Assembly: GCF_000429685.1 (NCBI RefSeq)
Contig: NZ_AUCI01000018.1
Coordinates: forward strand, 1-64,000
Direction of reading: 5' to 3'
Length of the DNA stretch: 64,000 nt
From: Salibacterium aidingense DSM 18341
GTDB taxonomy: Bacteria; Bacillota; Bacilli; Bacillales; Marinococcaceae
Numbering within the stretch: the stretch's first letter is position 1; every line of letters starts with the position of its first letter. The notes beneath the pieces are model-generated. The model had not been told where the DNA came from. It ran no database searches and saw only the letters and a list, made by a program, of their open reading frames with translations. The translations under genes were made by a program, and so were the position numbers. Of the stretch, positions 33,051-41,804 are shown one piece after another.

Positions 33051-33353
33051 ATGTACCGTTTAAAAGTAATGTACCCGCCGCCAGAGGATCCTAATCATTT
33101 TCGTCAGTATTATCAGAATCATCATATTCCGTTGGCAAATACTCTCCCTTATTTGAGGGATATGAGATATGGATTGAATGTTCAAGGAATGGAATCACCA
33201 AGCCCTTATTTCTGTATATGGGAAGGGGATTTTGACAGCAAAGAAGATATGGAAAAAGCTCTTCAGTCTGAAGAAGGTCAAAAAGTAGCGAATGACGTTT
33301 CAAATTATGCCACTGGCGGAGCTGTTTTAGTTCATTATGAAATTTTACCATAA
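33051..33353 (+). CDS. EthD-domain protein
   Basis: A 100-residue ferredoxin-like (dimeric alpha/beta barrel) protein. It starts MYRLKVMYPPPEDP and carries HFRQYYQNHHIPLANTLP and a C-terminal GGAVLVHYEI strand, which is typical of the EthD family. EthD proteins occur in oxidative degradation clusters; their chemistry is mostly undefined. The ATG at 33051 follows AAAGGGG and gives the normal family length; the longer frame starts inside the preceding gene. It lies 19 bases after the dehydrogenase and 32 bases before the TRAP genes. Confidence 0.82.
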   Translation: MYRLKVMYPPPEDPNHFRQYYQNHHIPLANTLPYLRDMRYGLNVQGMESPSPYFCIWEGDFDSKEDMEKALQSEEGQKVANDVSNYATGGAVLVHYEILP

Positions 33354-33385
33354 TTATATTTAAAAGAAAGAGAGGTTAGATTTTT

Positions 33386-34522
33386 ATGAATCAAGTTACA
33401 GGAAAGGTGCTATTCGTTAGTATATTTTTATTTCTGTTAACCTTTGTTTCTTCCTGCGGCAGTGAGGAGCAGTCGGAAGGAGCTGATTCAAATGGAAGCT
33501 CTGAAGATGGAGGGGAAACCAATGCAGAAGAATCGTCAGGAGAATCAATAGAATTCAAATTCGGCCATATGAGTTCGCCGGAGCATGTACAGCACACTGG
33601 AGCAATGGTGCCTTTTACAGAAGATGTGGAGGACTTAACAGAGGGGCGGGTTACATTTGAAATGTACCCGGGAGGAGCCCTATCGTCTGAGGAAGAAACC
33701 TTCAATAACACTGTGGATGGTATTCAAGATGCGAGCTGGGCCCCAGCCGGGTATTCTCCGGGACAGTTCACCACCCATTCTATCATTAATTTACCATTTG
33801 TGGCGCAAGGTTCAGCGGAACATGTGAGTGTAGTGGCGCAAAAAATATATGAAGAGTTTCCATCCATTCAGGAAGAGTATGAAGGGGTAAAACCATTATG
33901 GTTTCATGGGACCGATGAATACGTCATTATGACAAACGGGCAGCCTGTTCGAAGTTTTGAAGATGTAAAAGGGCTGCAGTTAAGAGCCCCTAACCCGGAA
34001 GGAGCAGATATGATTGAAGCATGGGGAGCAACATCCGTGTCTATTCCAGCTACAGAAGCCTATGAGGCTATGCAGAAGGGAACGGTAGATGGAACCGTTC
34101 TTCCCATTGCAGCTTTAAAAGATTTTGATCTCTTTGATGTTGTCGATTATGTTACACATGGCAATTTTACCAATAGTGTTTTTTGGACAGCGATGAACGA
34201 GAACAGCTGGAATCGTATTTCGGAAGAAGACCGGGCGGCTATAGAGGATGAACTTATTAAAACGCAGATGACTAAAAGAGCCGGAGCAGCCTTTGACGGT
34301 CGTTCCCAGGAAGCCAAACAGGAAGCAGAAGCTGAAGGAATAGAATTTATTACATTACCAGAAGAGGAGTTGCAAAAGTTTGAGGAGAAAGCCTCGCCAA
34401 TTATTGAAGAATGGATTTCAGACAGAGAAGCGGAAGGTTTGCCGGGACAGGAAATTTATGATAGAACCACGGAATTGATGGAACAGAACGAAATTACAAT
34501 CGAGGAGGAGAGCGATGAGTGA
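33386..34522 (+). CDS. TRAP transporter solute-binding lipoprotein (DctP family), sigma-54 operon
   Basis: A 378-residue extracytoplasmic binding protein. A lipoprotein signal peptide ends at FVSSC (Cys24), followed by a very acidic Ser/Glu-rich linker (to about residue 50) of the kind seen in salt-adapted bacilli. The DctP fold is shown by KFGHMSSPEHVQH, the LQLRAPNPEGADMIEAWGA arginine motif that usually binds the substrate carboxylate, and EAMQKGTVDG. It delivers an organic acid to the DctQ-DctM permease encoded next. The DctQ start lies inside its last codons. Confidence 0.9.
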   Translation: MNQVTGKVLFVSIFLFLLTFVSSCGSEEQSEGADSNGSSEDGGETNAEESSGESIEFKFGHMSSPEHVQHTGAMVPFTEDVEDLTEGRVTFEMYPGGALSSEEETFNNTVDGIQDASWAPAGYSPGQFTTHSIINLPFVAQGSAEHVSVVAQKIYEEFPSIQEEYEGVKPLWFHGTDEYVIMTNGQPVRSFEDVKGLQLRAPNPEGADMIEAWGATSVSIPATEAYEAMQKGTVDGTVLPIAALKDFDLFDVVDYVTHGNFTNSVFWTAMNENSWNRISEEDRAAIEDELIKTQMTKRAGAAFDGRSQEAKQEAEAEGIEFITLPEEELQKFEEKASPIIEEWISDREAEGLPGQEIYDRTTELMEQNEITIEEESDE

Positions 34523-35081
34523 TAAAAGGAAGGAGTCTTTGGATGCGTCGGCATCCAAAGCACTCTCTTTTACTGATAAAGTCCTTCATAAATTTGAGAT
34601 CATTGTATATTCTATTAACTCTATTATGCACGATGTTTCTAAGGTGCTTCTCTTATTTATGATGTTATTAATATCTGGAGATGTTATAGGAAGGTATTTT
34701 TTTAATTTTTCCATTGCTGGCGCTCATGAGATGACTGGACTTGCATTAGCTGTCCTTGTTTTTTTCAGTTTGGGATCAACTCAGCTCGCAAATGATCATA
34801 TCTCTATCGATTTTCTAATGAGTAAATGTCATTGGCGCCTGAGAGAGATAATAAACGTTATTTTTAATATTATTATATTGATATTACTTTTTTTTACCAG
34901 CTTTCAACTTTTTAGATCTTCCATTCGGGCTTTTCAAGGAAATGAACAAACAGGTGATTTAGGCCTGCCTATTTATTTATTTCAAATTTTTGGCGGTACT
35001 GGAGTCATTATATTTGCTCTTCCTTTTGCTCTGTTACTTATGAAAACCTTTATAAAGGGGGTTGAAAAAAATGAGTCCTGA
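34515..35081 (+). CDS. TRAP transporter small permease (DctQ)
   Basis: A 188-residue protein with four membrane helices (about 44-62, 74-94, 113-133 and 152-172) after a hydrophilic N-terminus. The DctQ signature is visible: LLISGDVIGRYFFNFSIAGAHEMT. It bridges the binding protein and the large permease. It overlaps dctP by eight bases and the large-permease gene by eleven, so the three are translationally coupled. Confidence 0.9.
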   Translation: MSDKRKESLDASASKALSFTDKVLHKFEIIVYSINSIMHDVSKVLLLFMMLLISGDVIGRYFFNFSIAGAHEMTGLALAVLVFFSLGSTQLANDHISIDFLMSKCHWRLREIINVIFNIIILILLFFTSFQLFRSSIRAFQGNEQTGDLGLPIYLFQIFGGTGVIIFALPFALLLMKTFIKGVEKNES

Positions 35082-36375
35082 ACTTACGGGTATCATTGGT
35101 ATTATCATTTTATTATTTTTAATATTCCTTCAATTTCCAGTAGGGCTTGCTTTGTTCTTAGTAGGATTTCTCGGGGTAATGTTGATTTCCGGCTGGGATG
35201 TAGCTGTTTCACAACTCAGCACTTCTACTTTCAGTACAGTTAACGATTACGGCCTTAGTGTAATACCTTTATTTGTTTTGATGGGAATGTTCATGACGAA
35301 TACGGGCCTTGGAAAAGATTTGTTTGAAGCGGTAGATAAATGGATGGGGCACTTACGGGGGGGACTGGCTATGGCTGCCATAGGTGCCAGTTCAATCTTT
35401 GCTGCGATTTCCGGTTCAACCAATGCGACCACAGCTACTCTAGGTAGAGTCGCTATTCCTGAAATGGATCATTACAACTATAATTCTTCTTTCTCTGCCT
35501 CTGCAGTAGCTGCAGGCGGCACGTTAGGAATTCTTATCCCGCCCAGTGTCATACTCATATTGTATGGAGCGTTGACATCGGAACCTATTGGGCCTTTGTT
35601 AATTGCAGGGTTAATTCCTGGTTTAGCCCTTGCCTTCCTTTTTATGCTGACAATTAATCTACAAGTTAGAATAAATCCGGAAAAAGCACCAAGAAAAGAA
35701 GAAAAAGTGTCTCTATCCTCAAAATTCAGCTCCCTGAATAAAGTGTGGCCGTTTCTAGTCATATTTATTATAAGTATCGGCGGTATTTACTTCGGGGTCT
35801 TTACTCCAACGGAAGCTGGCAGTATAGGTGCAATGGCAACCTTTGTGTTAACACTGCTTACAGGAAAATTATCATTTTCTAAGTTGAGATCTTCTTTAGA
35901 TGAGGCGATTCGTCTATCGGTTATGATTTTTTTAATTTTAATAGGGGCCACATTGTTTGGAAGGTTTTTGGCATTGAGTAAAATTCCAATGCAGTTAGCG
36001 GCTAACGTCAGTGGGTTAGAAGTGAACGCTTATATTATTATATCTCTTATATTAATCGTGTATGTACTTCTGGGCATGTTTATGGAAGGGCTAGCGATTA
36101 TGGTATTGACCCTGCCGATTGTGTATCCGATTGTAATAGAATTAGGATTTGATGGAGTCTGGTTCGGTGTGATCATTGTGATGGCATTAAACATTGGACT
36201 TCTCACCCCCCCTTTAGGATTAAGTGTTTATATTATCAGCGGGATTCTGAAAGACACTCCTATAGAAAATATTTTCAAGGGAGTTCTTCCTATGGTAATA
36301 ACCATGCTCATTTTTACTGTTATTTTAATAATATTCCCGGAAATCGTAACGTTTGTCCCTCAATTAATGAACTAA
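35071..36375 (+). CDS. TRAP transporter large permease (DctM)
   Basis: A 434-residue polytopic membrane protein with about twelve hydrophobic segments. DctM landmarks are PLFVLMGMFMTNTGLGKDLF, the GGTLGILIPPSVILILYG re-entrant motif, FTPTEAGSIGA and NIGLLTPPLGLSVYI. It uses the Na+ or H+ gradient to import an organic acid. The ATG at 35071 was chosen because AAAGGGGG precedes it; the TTG three codons earlier overlaps that site. It ends the sigma-54 operon and meets the polysaccharide operon head-on at a shared hairpin. Confidence 0.92.
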   Translation: MSPELTGIIGIIILLFLIFLQFPVGLALFLVGFLGVMLISGWDVAVSQLSTSTFSTVNDYGLSVIPLFVLMGMFMTNTGLGKDLFEAVDKWMGHLRGGLAMAAIGASSIFAAISGSTNATTATLGRVAIPEMDHYNYNSSFSASAVAAGGTLGILIPPSVILILYGALTSEPIGPLLIAGLIPGLALAFLFMLTINLQVRINPEKAPRKEEKVSLSSKFSSLNKVWPFLVIFIISIGGIYFGVFTPTEAGSIGAMATFVLTLLTGKLSFSKLRSSLDEAIRLSVMIFLILIGATLFGRFLALSKIPMQLAANVSGLEVNAYIIISLILIVYVLLGMFMEGLAIMVLTLPIVYPIVIELGFDGVWFGVIIVMALNIGLLTPPLGLSVYIISGILKDTPIENIFKGVLPMVITMLIFTVILIIFPEIVTFVPQLMN

Positions 36376-36390
36376 GGGAAGGAAGAACAG

Positions 36391-36420
36391 GAAAAGGACT
36401 GAATAAAAATCAGCCCTTTC
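36391..36420. terminator. Hairpin between converging operons
   Basis: AAAGGACTGA and TCAGCCCTTT pair with one mismatch around ATAAAAA. It lies between the dctM stop and the stop of the membrane TIM-barrel gene, so it probably ends both transcripts. Confidence 0.55.
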
Positions 36421-36430
36421 AGCGGTCCTG

Positions 36431-37372
36431 TCATCCGTTTTGATTTGATTTCCAGTAATGGTAATCGTGAACGGCTACTCCACCATAACCCGGATGGCCG
36501 GAAAAACGGTTGTCGAGGGAGTTCAATTCATGTTTCATGTAGCTTAGGGAATTATCGTGGAAAGTTGTGTGACTGCCTTCGTCGGTTTCAATGACGTTTA
36601 CGGCAATAACAACCGATTTGCTGCGGTTGGCTGCCTGTTCCACGAGGGGGGACACAATTCCTTTTATCCCATTCTCCCCATCTGTGTGATCCCGGTAGGC
36701 CATCACTGTAATGGAATCCAGCGTGGATATCATCCAGTCTCCCACGTATTTATTTTTCCCCGGGATTTTCACTTGATTAATCCAAAATGGCACATCCCCG
36801 CTGATCGTGAGTTCGGAACCAGGCTTCACCTGATTTTTCAAATGTTCCAGGTTATTGATCCACTGCGTTACCACATTTTCTCTGTCGGATTTCCATTCGG
36901 GCAGCAGATAAGGCTCTATATCAACATGGATGCCCTGGAATTTTTCTTCAACTTCTGCTTTGCGATTGTAGTCTTTGACGGTAGAAACAAAGGTATCCAG
37001 GCTTTCCTGGTTTTTCGTTAAGGCCCAGTTCGGATCCCCGCCAAGCGCGTAGACCTCAATATTTTTATCGGACGCCCTTTTGATAAAAGATTGAAACGTA
37101 TCGGAGTTAAAATTCTTCAAGTCAATATGCAGATAGACTAGGTTCACCCCTTGATTGTTTAGAAAGGAAACCGCCTCTTCCTGGTTCTCCTCCAGGTTCT
37201 CAAGGTCCCATATCCATGTTGCTTTCACTTGGTTTTTCTGCCCCATAAAAATCCCCAGTGCTGTGAAGAGTGCTGCCAGAACACAAAGGAGGATCAACCC
37301 TTTTTTGGTGCAAAATAGAGAGATAGCACGCTCTTTGACTACTGATTTTTTCCCTTGATAATTAGTGGACAT
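36431..37372 (-). CDS. Membrane-anchored TIM-barrel-like (putative glycosidase) protein, last gene of polysaccharide operon
   Basis: A 313-residue protein with an N-terminal membrane anchor (about residues 24-44) and an outside domain from about residue 50. The domain has the motif GIHVDIEPYLLPEW (Asp151, Glu153), reminiscent of the catalytic strand of GH18-like barrels, and paired stretches VYALGGDPNWAL and ITVMAYRDHTDG. The same domain occurs twice in the protein at 47799. I do not recognise a named family; a secreted polysaccharide hydrolase or transglycosidase role is inference. The ATG at 37372 overlaps the end of the upstream gene, so translation is coupled. Confidence 0.75.
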   Translation of the reverse strand: MSTNYQGKKSVVKERAISLFCTKKGLILLCVLAALFTALGIFMGQKNQVKATWIWDLENLEENQEEAVSFLNNQGVNLVYLHIDLKNFNSDTFQSFIKRASDKNIEVYALGGDPNWALTKNQESLDTFVSTVKDYNRKAEVEEKFQGIHVDIEPYLLPEWKSDRENVVTQWINNLEHLKNQVKPGSELTISGDVPFWINQVKIPGKNKYVGDWMISTLDSITVMAYRDHTDGENGIKGIVSPLVEQAANRSKSVVIAVNVIETDEGSHTTFHDNSLSYMKHELNSLDNRFSGHPGYGGVAVHDYHYWKSNQNG

Positions 37373-38336
37373 AAGGTTCCGCATGAGAATTTGAAGAAGA
37401 ATGATGGACATGAGTATGATCGGCAGCCTTATAGTCTATCAGGTCGACGTCAGGTCCAATTTTACAACCCTCTCCAATTTGAGTGTGTCCTCGTAACCGG
37501 GTACGAGGTTCGATGATAGTATGGCGCCCGATGGCGACTCCCGCTTCGATTAAAGTAGAAGAGGGGTCAGTAATAACCACATCACGGCGGCGGTGATGTT
37601 CCATGATTCGTCTTTGACAAATTTCTTCGGCCTGGGCAAGCTGTGTTCTATCGTTAATGCCGAAACATTCTTCCGTATCTTCTGCCGGGAATGCCGATAT
37701 TGTTTCTCCCATACGTTTTAAAATTTCAATCACATCCGGAAGATAATATTCCTGCTGCTTATTATCCGTGGATACCTGCTCCAGAGCTTGAAACAGCAGT
37801 GTATTATCAAAACAGAAAATGCCTGAGTTGACTTCCTGGATTTGTAATTGTTCCTCTGCTGCATCTTTATGCTCGACGATCCGTGCGACCTGTCCTCGTT
37901 TGTCCCGGACAATCCGCCCGTAGCCTGACGGGTCTTCCGGAACCATCGTTAAAATGGTAGCTGCTGCATTTGCGCGGTGGTGATGGTCCAGGCACTTTCT
38001 TAATGTTTGTTCTGTAATGAGGGGAGTATCCCCGGTGAGGATGAGGGTGGAACCTTGCTCCTCCTCCAGCTTTGTTTGGCACATTTTTACCGCGTGAGCT
38101 GTGCCCAGCTGCTCTGCCTGGCAGGCATACTCGGAAGAAGAGCCCAGCTGTTTCTCAATCATTTCGGCTTTATGACCGACCACCGTAAGAATTCGTTCTA
38201 CAGCCATATCCTGGAGCTGTTCAATGACGTGTTGCACCATCGGTTTGCCGCAAACGTGATGAAGAACCTTTGGCAGCTCGGACTGCATTCGTGTTCCCTT
38301 ACCGGCTGCTAATACAACTGCAAATGTCTGAGTCAC
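37362..38336 (-). CDS. Shortened GlmU-like UDP-GlcNAc pyrophosphorylase
   Basis: A 324-residue paralogue of GlmU (normally about 455 residues). The uridylyltransferase domain is complete: VVLAAGKGTRMQSELPKVLH at the start, GTAHAVK, GDTPLI, GYGRIVRD and EVNSGIFCF. Only the first coils of the left-handed beta-helix remain (TLIEAGVAIGRHTIIEP ...) and the acetyltransferase active site is gone; the protein ends in a His/Ser-rich tail. It should convert GlcNAc-1-phosphate and UTP to UDP-GlcNAc, while acetylation must be done by the housekeeping GlmU. It uses a GTG start overlapping the stop of the small gene upstream. It belongs to the polysaccharide operon. Confidence 0.85.
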   Translation of the reverse strand: MTQTFAVVLAAGKGTRMQSELPKVLHHVCGKPMVQHVIEQLQDMAVERILTVVGHKAEMIEKQLGSSSEYACQAEQLGTAHAVKMCQTKLEEEQGSTLILTGDTPLITEQTLRKCLDHHHRANAAATILTMVPEDPSGYGRIVRDKRGQVARIVEHKDAAEEQLQIQEVNSGIFCFDNTLLFQALEQVSTDNKQQEYYLPDVIEILKRMGETISAFPAEDTEECFGINDRTQLAQAEEICQRRIMEHHRRRDVVITDPSSTLIEAGVAIGRHTIIEPRTRLRGHTQIGEGCKIGPDVDLIDYKAADHTHVHHSSSNSHAEPYVH

Positions 38337-38527
38337 TGGTGTTCCTCCTGTTCTTTGGCGTTGGTGATGGAGGAATGGAGCAAGGGTTTCAGTCCATTCC
38401 TGACCTCAGCTAATAACTGCTGATCTGTTTCAATAGTTTGGTCTTCTACCTTGTGAAAAATATGAAGCATCAGGTCTTTCAACTCTGTTTCATTCCAAGT
38501 CGTTTCCTGTCGCTCTAGTGTCTTCAT
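38333..38527 (-). CDS. Small acidic protein of unknown function in polysaccharide operon
   Basis: A 64-residue, highly charged, probably helical protein starting MKTLERQETTWNETEL. No family was recognised. It is likely real: it sits 14 bases after glmS and overlaps the GlmU-like start by four bases (GTGA) within a tight operon. A regulatory or adaptor role for the neighbouring sugar-nucleotide enzymes is possible but not shown. Confidence 0.65.
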   Translation of the reverse strand: MKTLERQETTWNETELKDLMLHIFHKVEDQTIETDQQLLAEVRNGLKPLLHSSITNAKEQEEHQ

Positions 38528-38541
38528 TACCGAAGGGCCTC

Positions 38542-40374
38542 CTATTCTACCGTGACACTTTTAGCAAGATTTCTTGGTTTATCCACGTCGTTGCCAAGTG
38601 CCAGTGAAGTATAATAAGAAATTAACTGTAACGGAATCACCGTCAATAGCGGGGTTATCAGAGACAAAGAATCAGGAATGCAGCAGCCTTCATCCACGTA
38701 CTCCAACATTTCCATATTTCCCTTCTTTGACACCCCGAGGACGTGAGCTCCCCGCGCTTTTACTTCTTGTATATTCCCCAGCATTTTTTCGCTTACTTCT
38801 TCCTGGGTAAGAAGAGCAATCATGGGTGTTCCTTCTTCAATTAAAGCAAGCGTGCCGTGCTTTAACTCACCGGCAGCATAAGCTTCGGAATGAATATACG
38901 AAATTTCCTTGAGTTTCAGCGATCCTTCCAGCACAACGGCATGATCCAGACTTCTTCCGATGAAAAATACGCTCGATGCCTCCTTAATGGATTCACTATA
39001 CCGGCGGAGTGCTTCGGAATATTCGAGTAATTCTTCCATTTTATTTGGAATATCAAGGACCGTTTCAAGCAAATGCTGGCGGTAGTCTGCTGTTATCTTT
39101 TGTTTTAGATCGGCAAGGTAGATTCCCAGTAAATAGAAGACGAGGACCTGGGTCGTATAAGCTTTTGTTGAAGCCACTGCAATCTCAGGGCCGGCCATGG
39201 TCAATATGACCTCATCGGCTTCCCGGGCAATGGAGCTTCCTACTACATTCGTAATGGCGAGAACATTGGCTCCAAGATGCTGGCTCTGCCGGAGAGCTGC
39301 CAGTGTATCCGCCGTTTCTCCAGATTGACTGATAACAATCACCAGGGTCTTCTCATCCACGATCGGCCGGCGGTAACGAAATTCGGAAGCCACTTCTACA
39401 TCCACCGGGGTGCGGGTTAGTTCTTCCATCACGTGTTTTCCTATTAAACCGGCGTGATAGGCAGTTCCGCAGGCCACAATTGTAATTTTATCCCACTGTT
39501 CCACGCGCTCCCGGGTCCACTGCAGTTCCTCAAATAGGACCGTCTTTGTTTCCTGATTCAACCGGCCTGCCATCGTTTTTTTCAACGCTTCCGGCTGCTC
39601 GTGAATCTCTTTCAGCATAAAATGGTCATACCCATTCTTTTCGGCCTGCTCTACGTCCCAATTCACTCGGAAGATTTCTCGGCTTAACGGTTCGCCGGTT
39701 TTTGTCTGCAAAAGCGTAATATCGTCTTTCGTCAGGATGGCCATTTCTCCATCCTCTACTATATAAATGTCGCGGGTGTGCTCCAGAACAGCGGGTATAT
39801 CAGAGCTGATCAATGCTTCTTCGTTTCCGGCTCCGATAATCAGCGGACTGGCTTCGCGTACTGCATAAAGACGGTCTGGTTCATGTTTGGATACAATTCC
39901 TAACGCATAGGCTCCTTTTAAACGCTGGACTACCTTTTGAATAGCTGCCGTCATGTTCCCTTCATATAAGTAGTGGAAAAGGTGAGAGATGACCTCGGAA
40001 TCTGTTTGAGAAGAAAAAGTATACCCTTCTTCTGTAAGTTCCCGTTTGATCTCTAAATAGTTTTCGATAATACCGTTATGAACAATCGCAAATTCTTGAC
40101 CCGTGTCTGTATGGGGATGAGAATTTTCATCCGAAGGGGGGCCATGGGTGGCCCATCTTGTGTGGCCGATGCCCATCCGTGCTGAGAAGGGAGAGGGTTC
40201 AAGCTGCTGATGCAGCTCGTCCAGCCTTCCTTTGGATTTATTTACTTGAACAGAGTCCCCGTGATGCACCGCAATGCCCGCTGAATCGTAGCCGCGATAC
40301 TCTAATTTACTAAGCCCTGTCGTTAATACCTGCTGAATATCTTTTTCTCCGATATAACCAATAATTCCGCACAT
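38542..40374 (-). CDS. glmS: Glutamine-fructose-6-phosphate aminotransferase
   Basis: A 610-residue GlmS. The N-terminal nucleophile is Cys2 (MCGIIGYIG) with the GIGHTRWATHG and HNGIIENY glutaminase motifs. Two SIS domains follow (VISQSGETADTL, and the C-terminal HSEAYAAGELKHGTLALIE and KPRNLAKSVTVE end). It makes glucosamine-6-phosphate from fructose-6-phosphate and glutamine. It is inside the polysaccharide operon, 32 bases after the UDP-sugar dehydrogenase gene, and has no room for a glmS ribozyme, so this is probably a second, pathway-dedicated copy free of the normal glucosamine-6-phosphate feedback. Confidence 0.93.
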   Translation of the reverse strand: MCGIIGYIGEKDIQQVLTTGLSKLEYRGYDSAGIAVHHGDSVQVNKSKGRLDELHQQLEPSPFSARMGIGHTRWATHGPPSDENSHPHTDTGQEFAIVHNGIIENYLEIKRELTEEGYTFSSQTDSEVISHLFHYLYEGNMTAAIQKVVQRLKGAYALGIVSKHEPDRLYAVREASPLIIGAGNEEALISSDIPAVLEHTRDIYIVEDGEMAILTKDDITLLQTKTGEPLSREIFRVNWDVEQAEKNGYDHFMLKEIHEQPEALKKTMAGRLNQETKTVLFEELQWTRERVEQWDKITIVACGTAYHAGLIGKHVMEELTRTPVDVEVASEFRYRRPIVDEKTLVIVISQSGETADTLAALRQSQHLGANVLAITNVVGSSIAREADEVILTMAGPEIAVASTKAYTTQVLVFYLLGIYLADLKQKITADYRQHLLETVLDIPNKMEELLEYSEALRRYSESIKEASSVFFIGRSLDHAVVLEGSLKLKEISYIHSEAYAAGELKHGTLALIEEGTPMIALLTQEEVSEKMLGNIQEVKARGAHVLGVSKKGNMEMLEYVDEGCCIPDSLSLITPLLTVIPLQLISYYTSLALGNDVDKPRNLAKSVTVE

Positions 40375-40406
40375 TTTAAAACTCCACTCCTTTGTTTTTT
40401 GTTTAT

Positions 40407-41768
40407 TTATAATGCAATCGAAGCATGCTGCTTCTTGTGCACTTTTGATGCGGTTCCCAGCTTGTGAATGTGGGAAAGGTCATATTCCTTGAAAGCATTT
40501 CGGGTATCTACAATCGGTACCCCGAGGTGGGCCAGCTCGTCATAGTCAAAATCGCTGTGGTTTGTTACCAGCACCATGCAGTCATACTGTTTCAATGTTT
40601 CTTTATTGTAGGCTATGGAATGAACAACATTTTCTTCATTATCTAAAAAGCTGTGGGCATGAGGATCATAGTAATCCACATCGGCGCCATGTTCCTTGTA
40701 GAGTTCATAAAGGTAAAGGCCGGGAGACTCTCGTAAATCGCTGATATCCGGTTTGTAGGCCATGCCTAAAATAAGAATGTTGGAACTGTTAATAGATTTT
40801 CCGTAAATGTTCAGAGCTTGAGATGTTTTGCTGACGACAACATCGGGCATATTATTATTAATAGATTGAGCGAGGTCAATAAACTTGCTGTAGAAGCGGA
40901 AGCCTTTTGCTTTCCAGGATAGATACATAGGATCCAGCGGTATGCAGTGGCCGCCGATCCCCGGTCCCGGCTGGAATTTCATGAAGCCGAAGGGTTTTGT
41001 TGCAGCCGCATCTATCACTTCCCAGACATCGATATCCATCCGTTCGCTCATCATCGCGATTTCATTGACGAAAGCGATATTGATACTGCGGAATGTATTT
41101 TCCAAGAGCTTGGACATCTCCGCAACTTTTGGAGAAGAGACCGGCACGACGTGTTCTATATAATTGCTGTACAGAAGTTCCCCTACAGCATTACATTTTT
41201 CTGTCATACCGCCCATCACTTTCGGCATATTATGCGTGTGGAAAGAATCATTGCCGGGATCCACTCTCTCGGGGGAGTAACAAAGGAATATATCCTTTCC
41301 TGCCTCGTATCCCATCCGCTTAAATTCTTTTAAAATCAATTCTTCTGTAGTCCCCGGGTACGTTGTGCTCTCTAACGTAACCAGCATTCCTTTCTTAATA
41401 AAAGGTTTGATGTTTTCCATTACCCGCGTAATGAAAGAAGTATCCGGATCTTGATTTTCACTAAGAGGAGTTGGGACACAAATACTGATAGCATCTAATT
41501 CCTTTACCACGTCATAGTTCGTGGTAGGAAAGAAACGATGTGTATTTAAGCCTTCCTGCAGGTCTTGATCAGAAATGTCATTAATATAGGATTTCCCGTC
41601 CCGCAGGGCATTGATTTTTTCTTCGTTTAAATCTATTCCGCAAACAGGGAAGCCTGCTTTTACCATTTCCATCGCAAGCGGCAGCCCGACATATCCTAAA
41701 CCGATAACACCAATGTGAGCTTCTTTCATTTCAATTCGCTGACTCAATCGTTCAAAATACCCCATCAT
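40407..41768 (-). CDS. UDP-N-acetylhexosamine 6-dehydrogenase
   Basis: A 453-residue nucleotide-sugar dehydrogenase. The NAD-binding GVIGLGYVGLPLA, the ICVPTPL strand, the ESTTYPGTT loop and the catalytic cysteine in GIGGHCIPLDP are visible. The GGHCIP-type active site and length fit the WbpA/WecC group that oxidises UDP-GlcNAc or UDP-ManNAc, and not the UDP-glucose group (usually GGSCFP). Its product would be a UDP-aminouronic acid. With GlmS and the GlmU-like enzyme in the same operon this gives a coherent supply line for an amino-sugar/uronate polymer. The GAGGG ribosome site is five bases before the ATG. Confidence 0.88.
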   Translation of the reverse strand: MMGYFERLSQRIEMKEAHIGVIGLGYVGLPLAMEMVKAGFPVCGIDLNEEKINALRDGKSYINDISDQDLQEGLNTHRFFPTTNYDVVKELDAISICVPTPLSENQDPDTSFITRVMENIKPFIKKGMLVTLESTTYPGTTEELILKEFKRMGYEAGKDIFLCYSPERVDPGNDSFHTHNMPKVMGGMTEKCNAVGELLYSNYIEHVVPVSSPKVAEMSKLLENTFRSINIAFVNEIAMMSERMDIDVWEVIDAAATKPFGFMKFQPGPGIGGHCIPLDPMYLSWKAKGFRFYSKFIDLAQSINNNMPDVVVSKTSQALNIYGKSINSSNILILGMAYKPDISDLRESPGLYLYELYKEHGADVDYYDPHAHSFLDNEENVVHSIAYNKETLKQYDCMVLVTNHSDFDYDELAHLGVPIVDTRNAFKEYDLSHIHKLGTASKVHKKQHASIAL

Positions 41769-41804
41769 AACATCCCTCTTTTTTATAGAATTTAATACAT
41801 TTCT

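Noticed and set aside
40375-40406. glmS ribozyme upstream of glmS
   Set aside because: Only 32 bases separate glmS from the upstream gene, far too short for the ribozyme.
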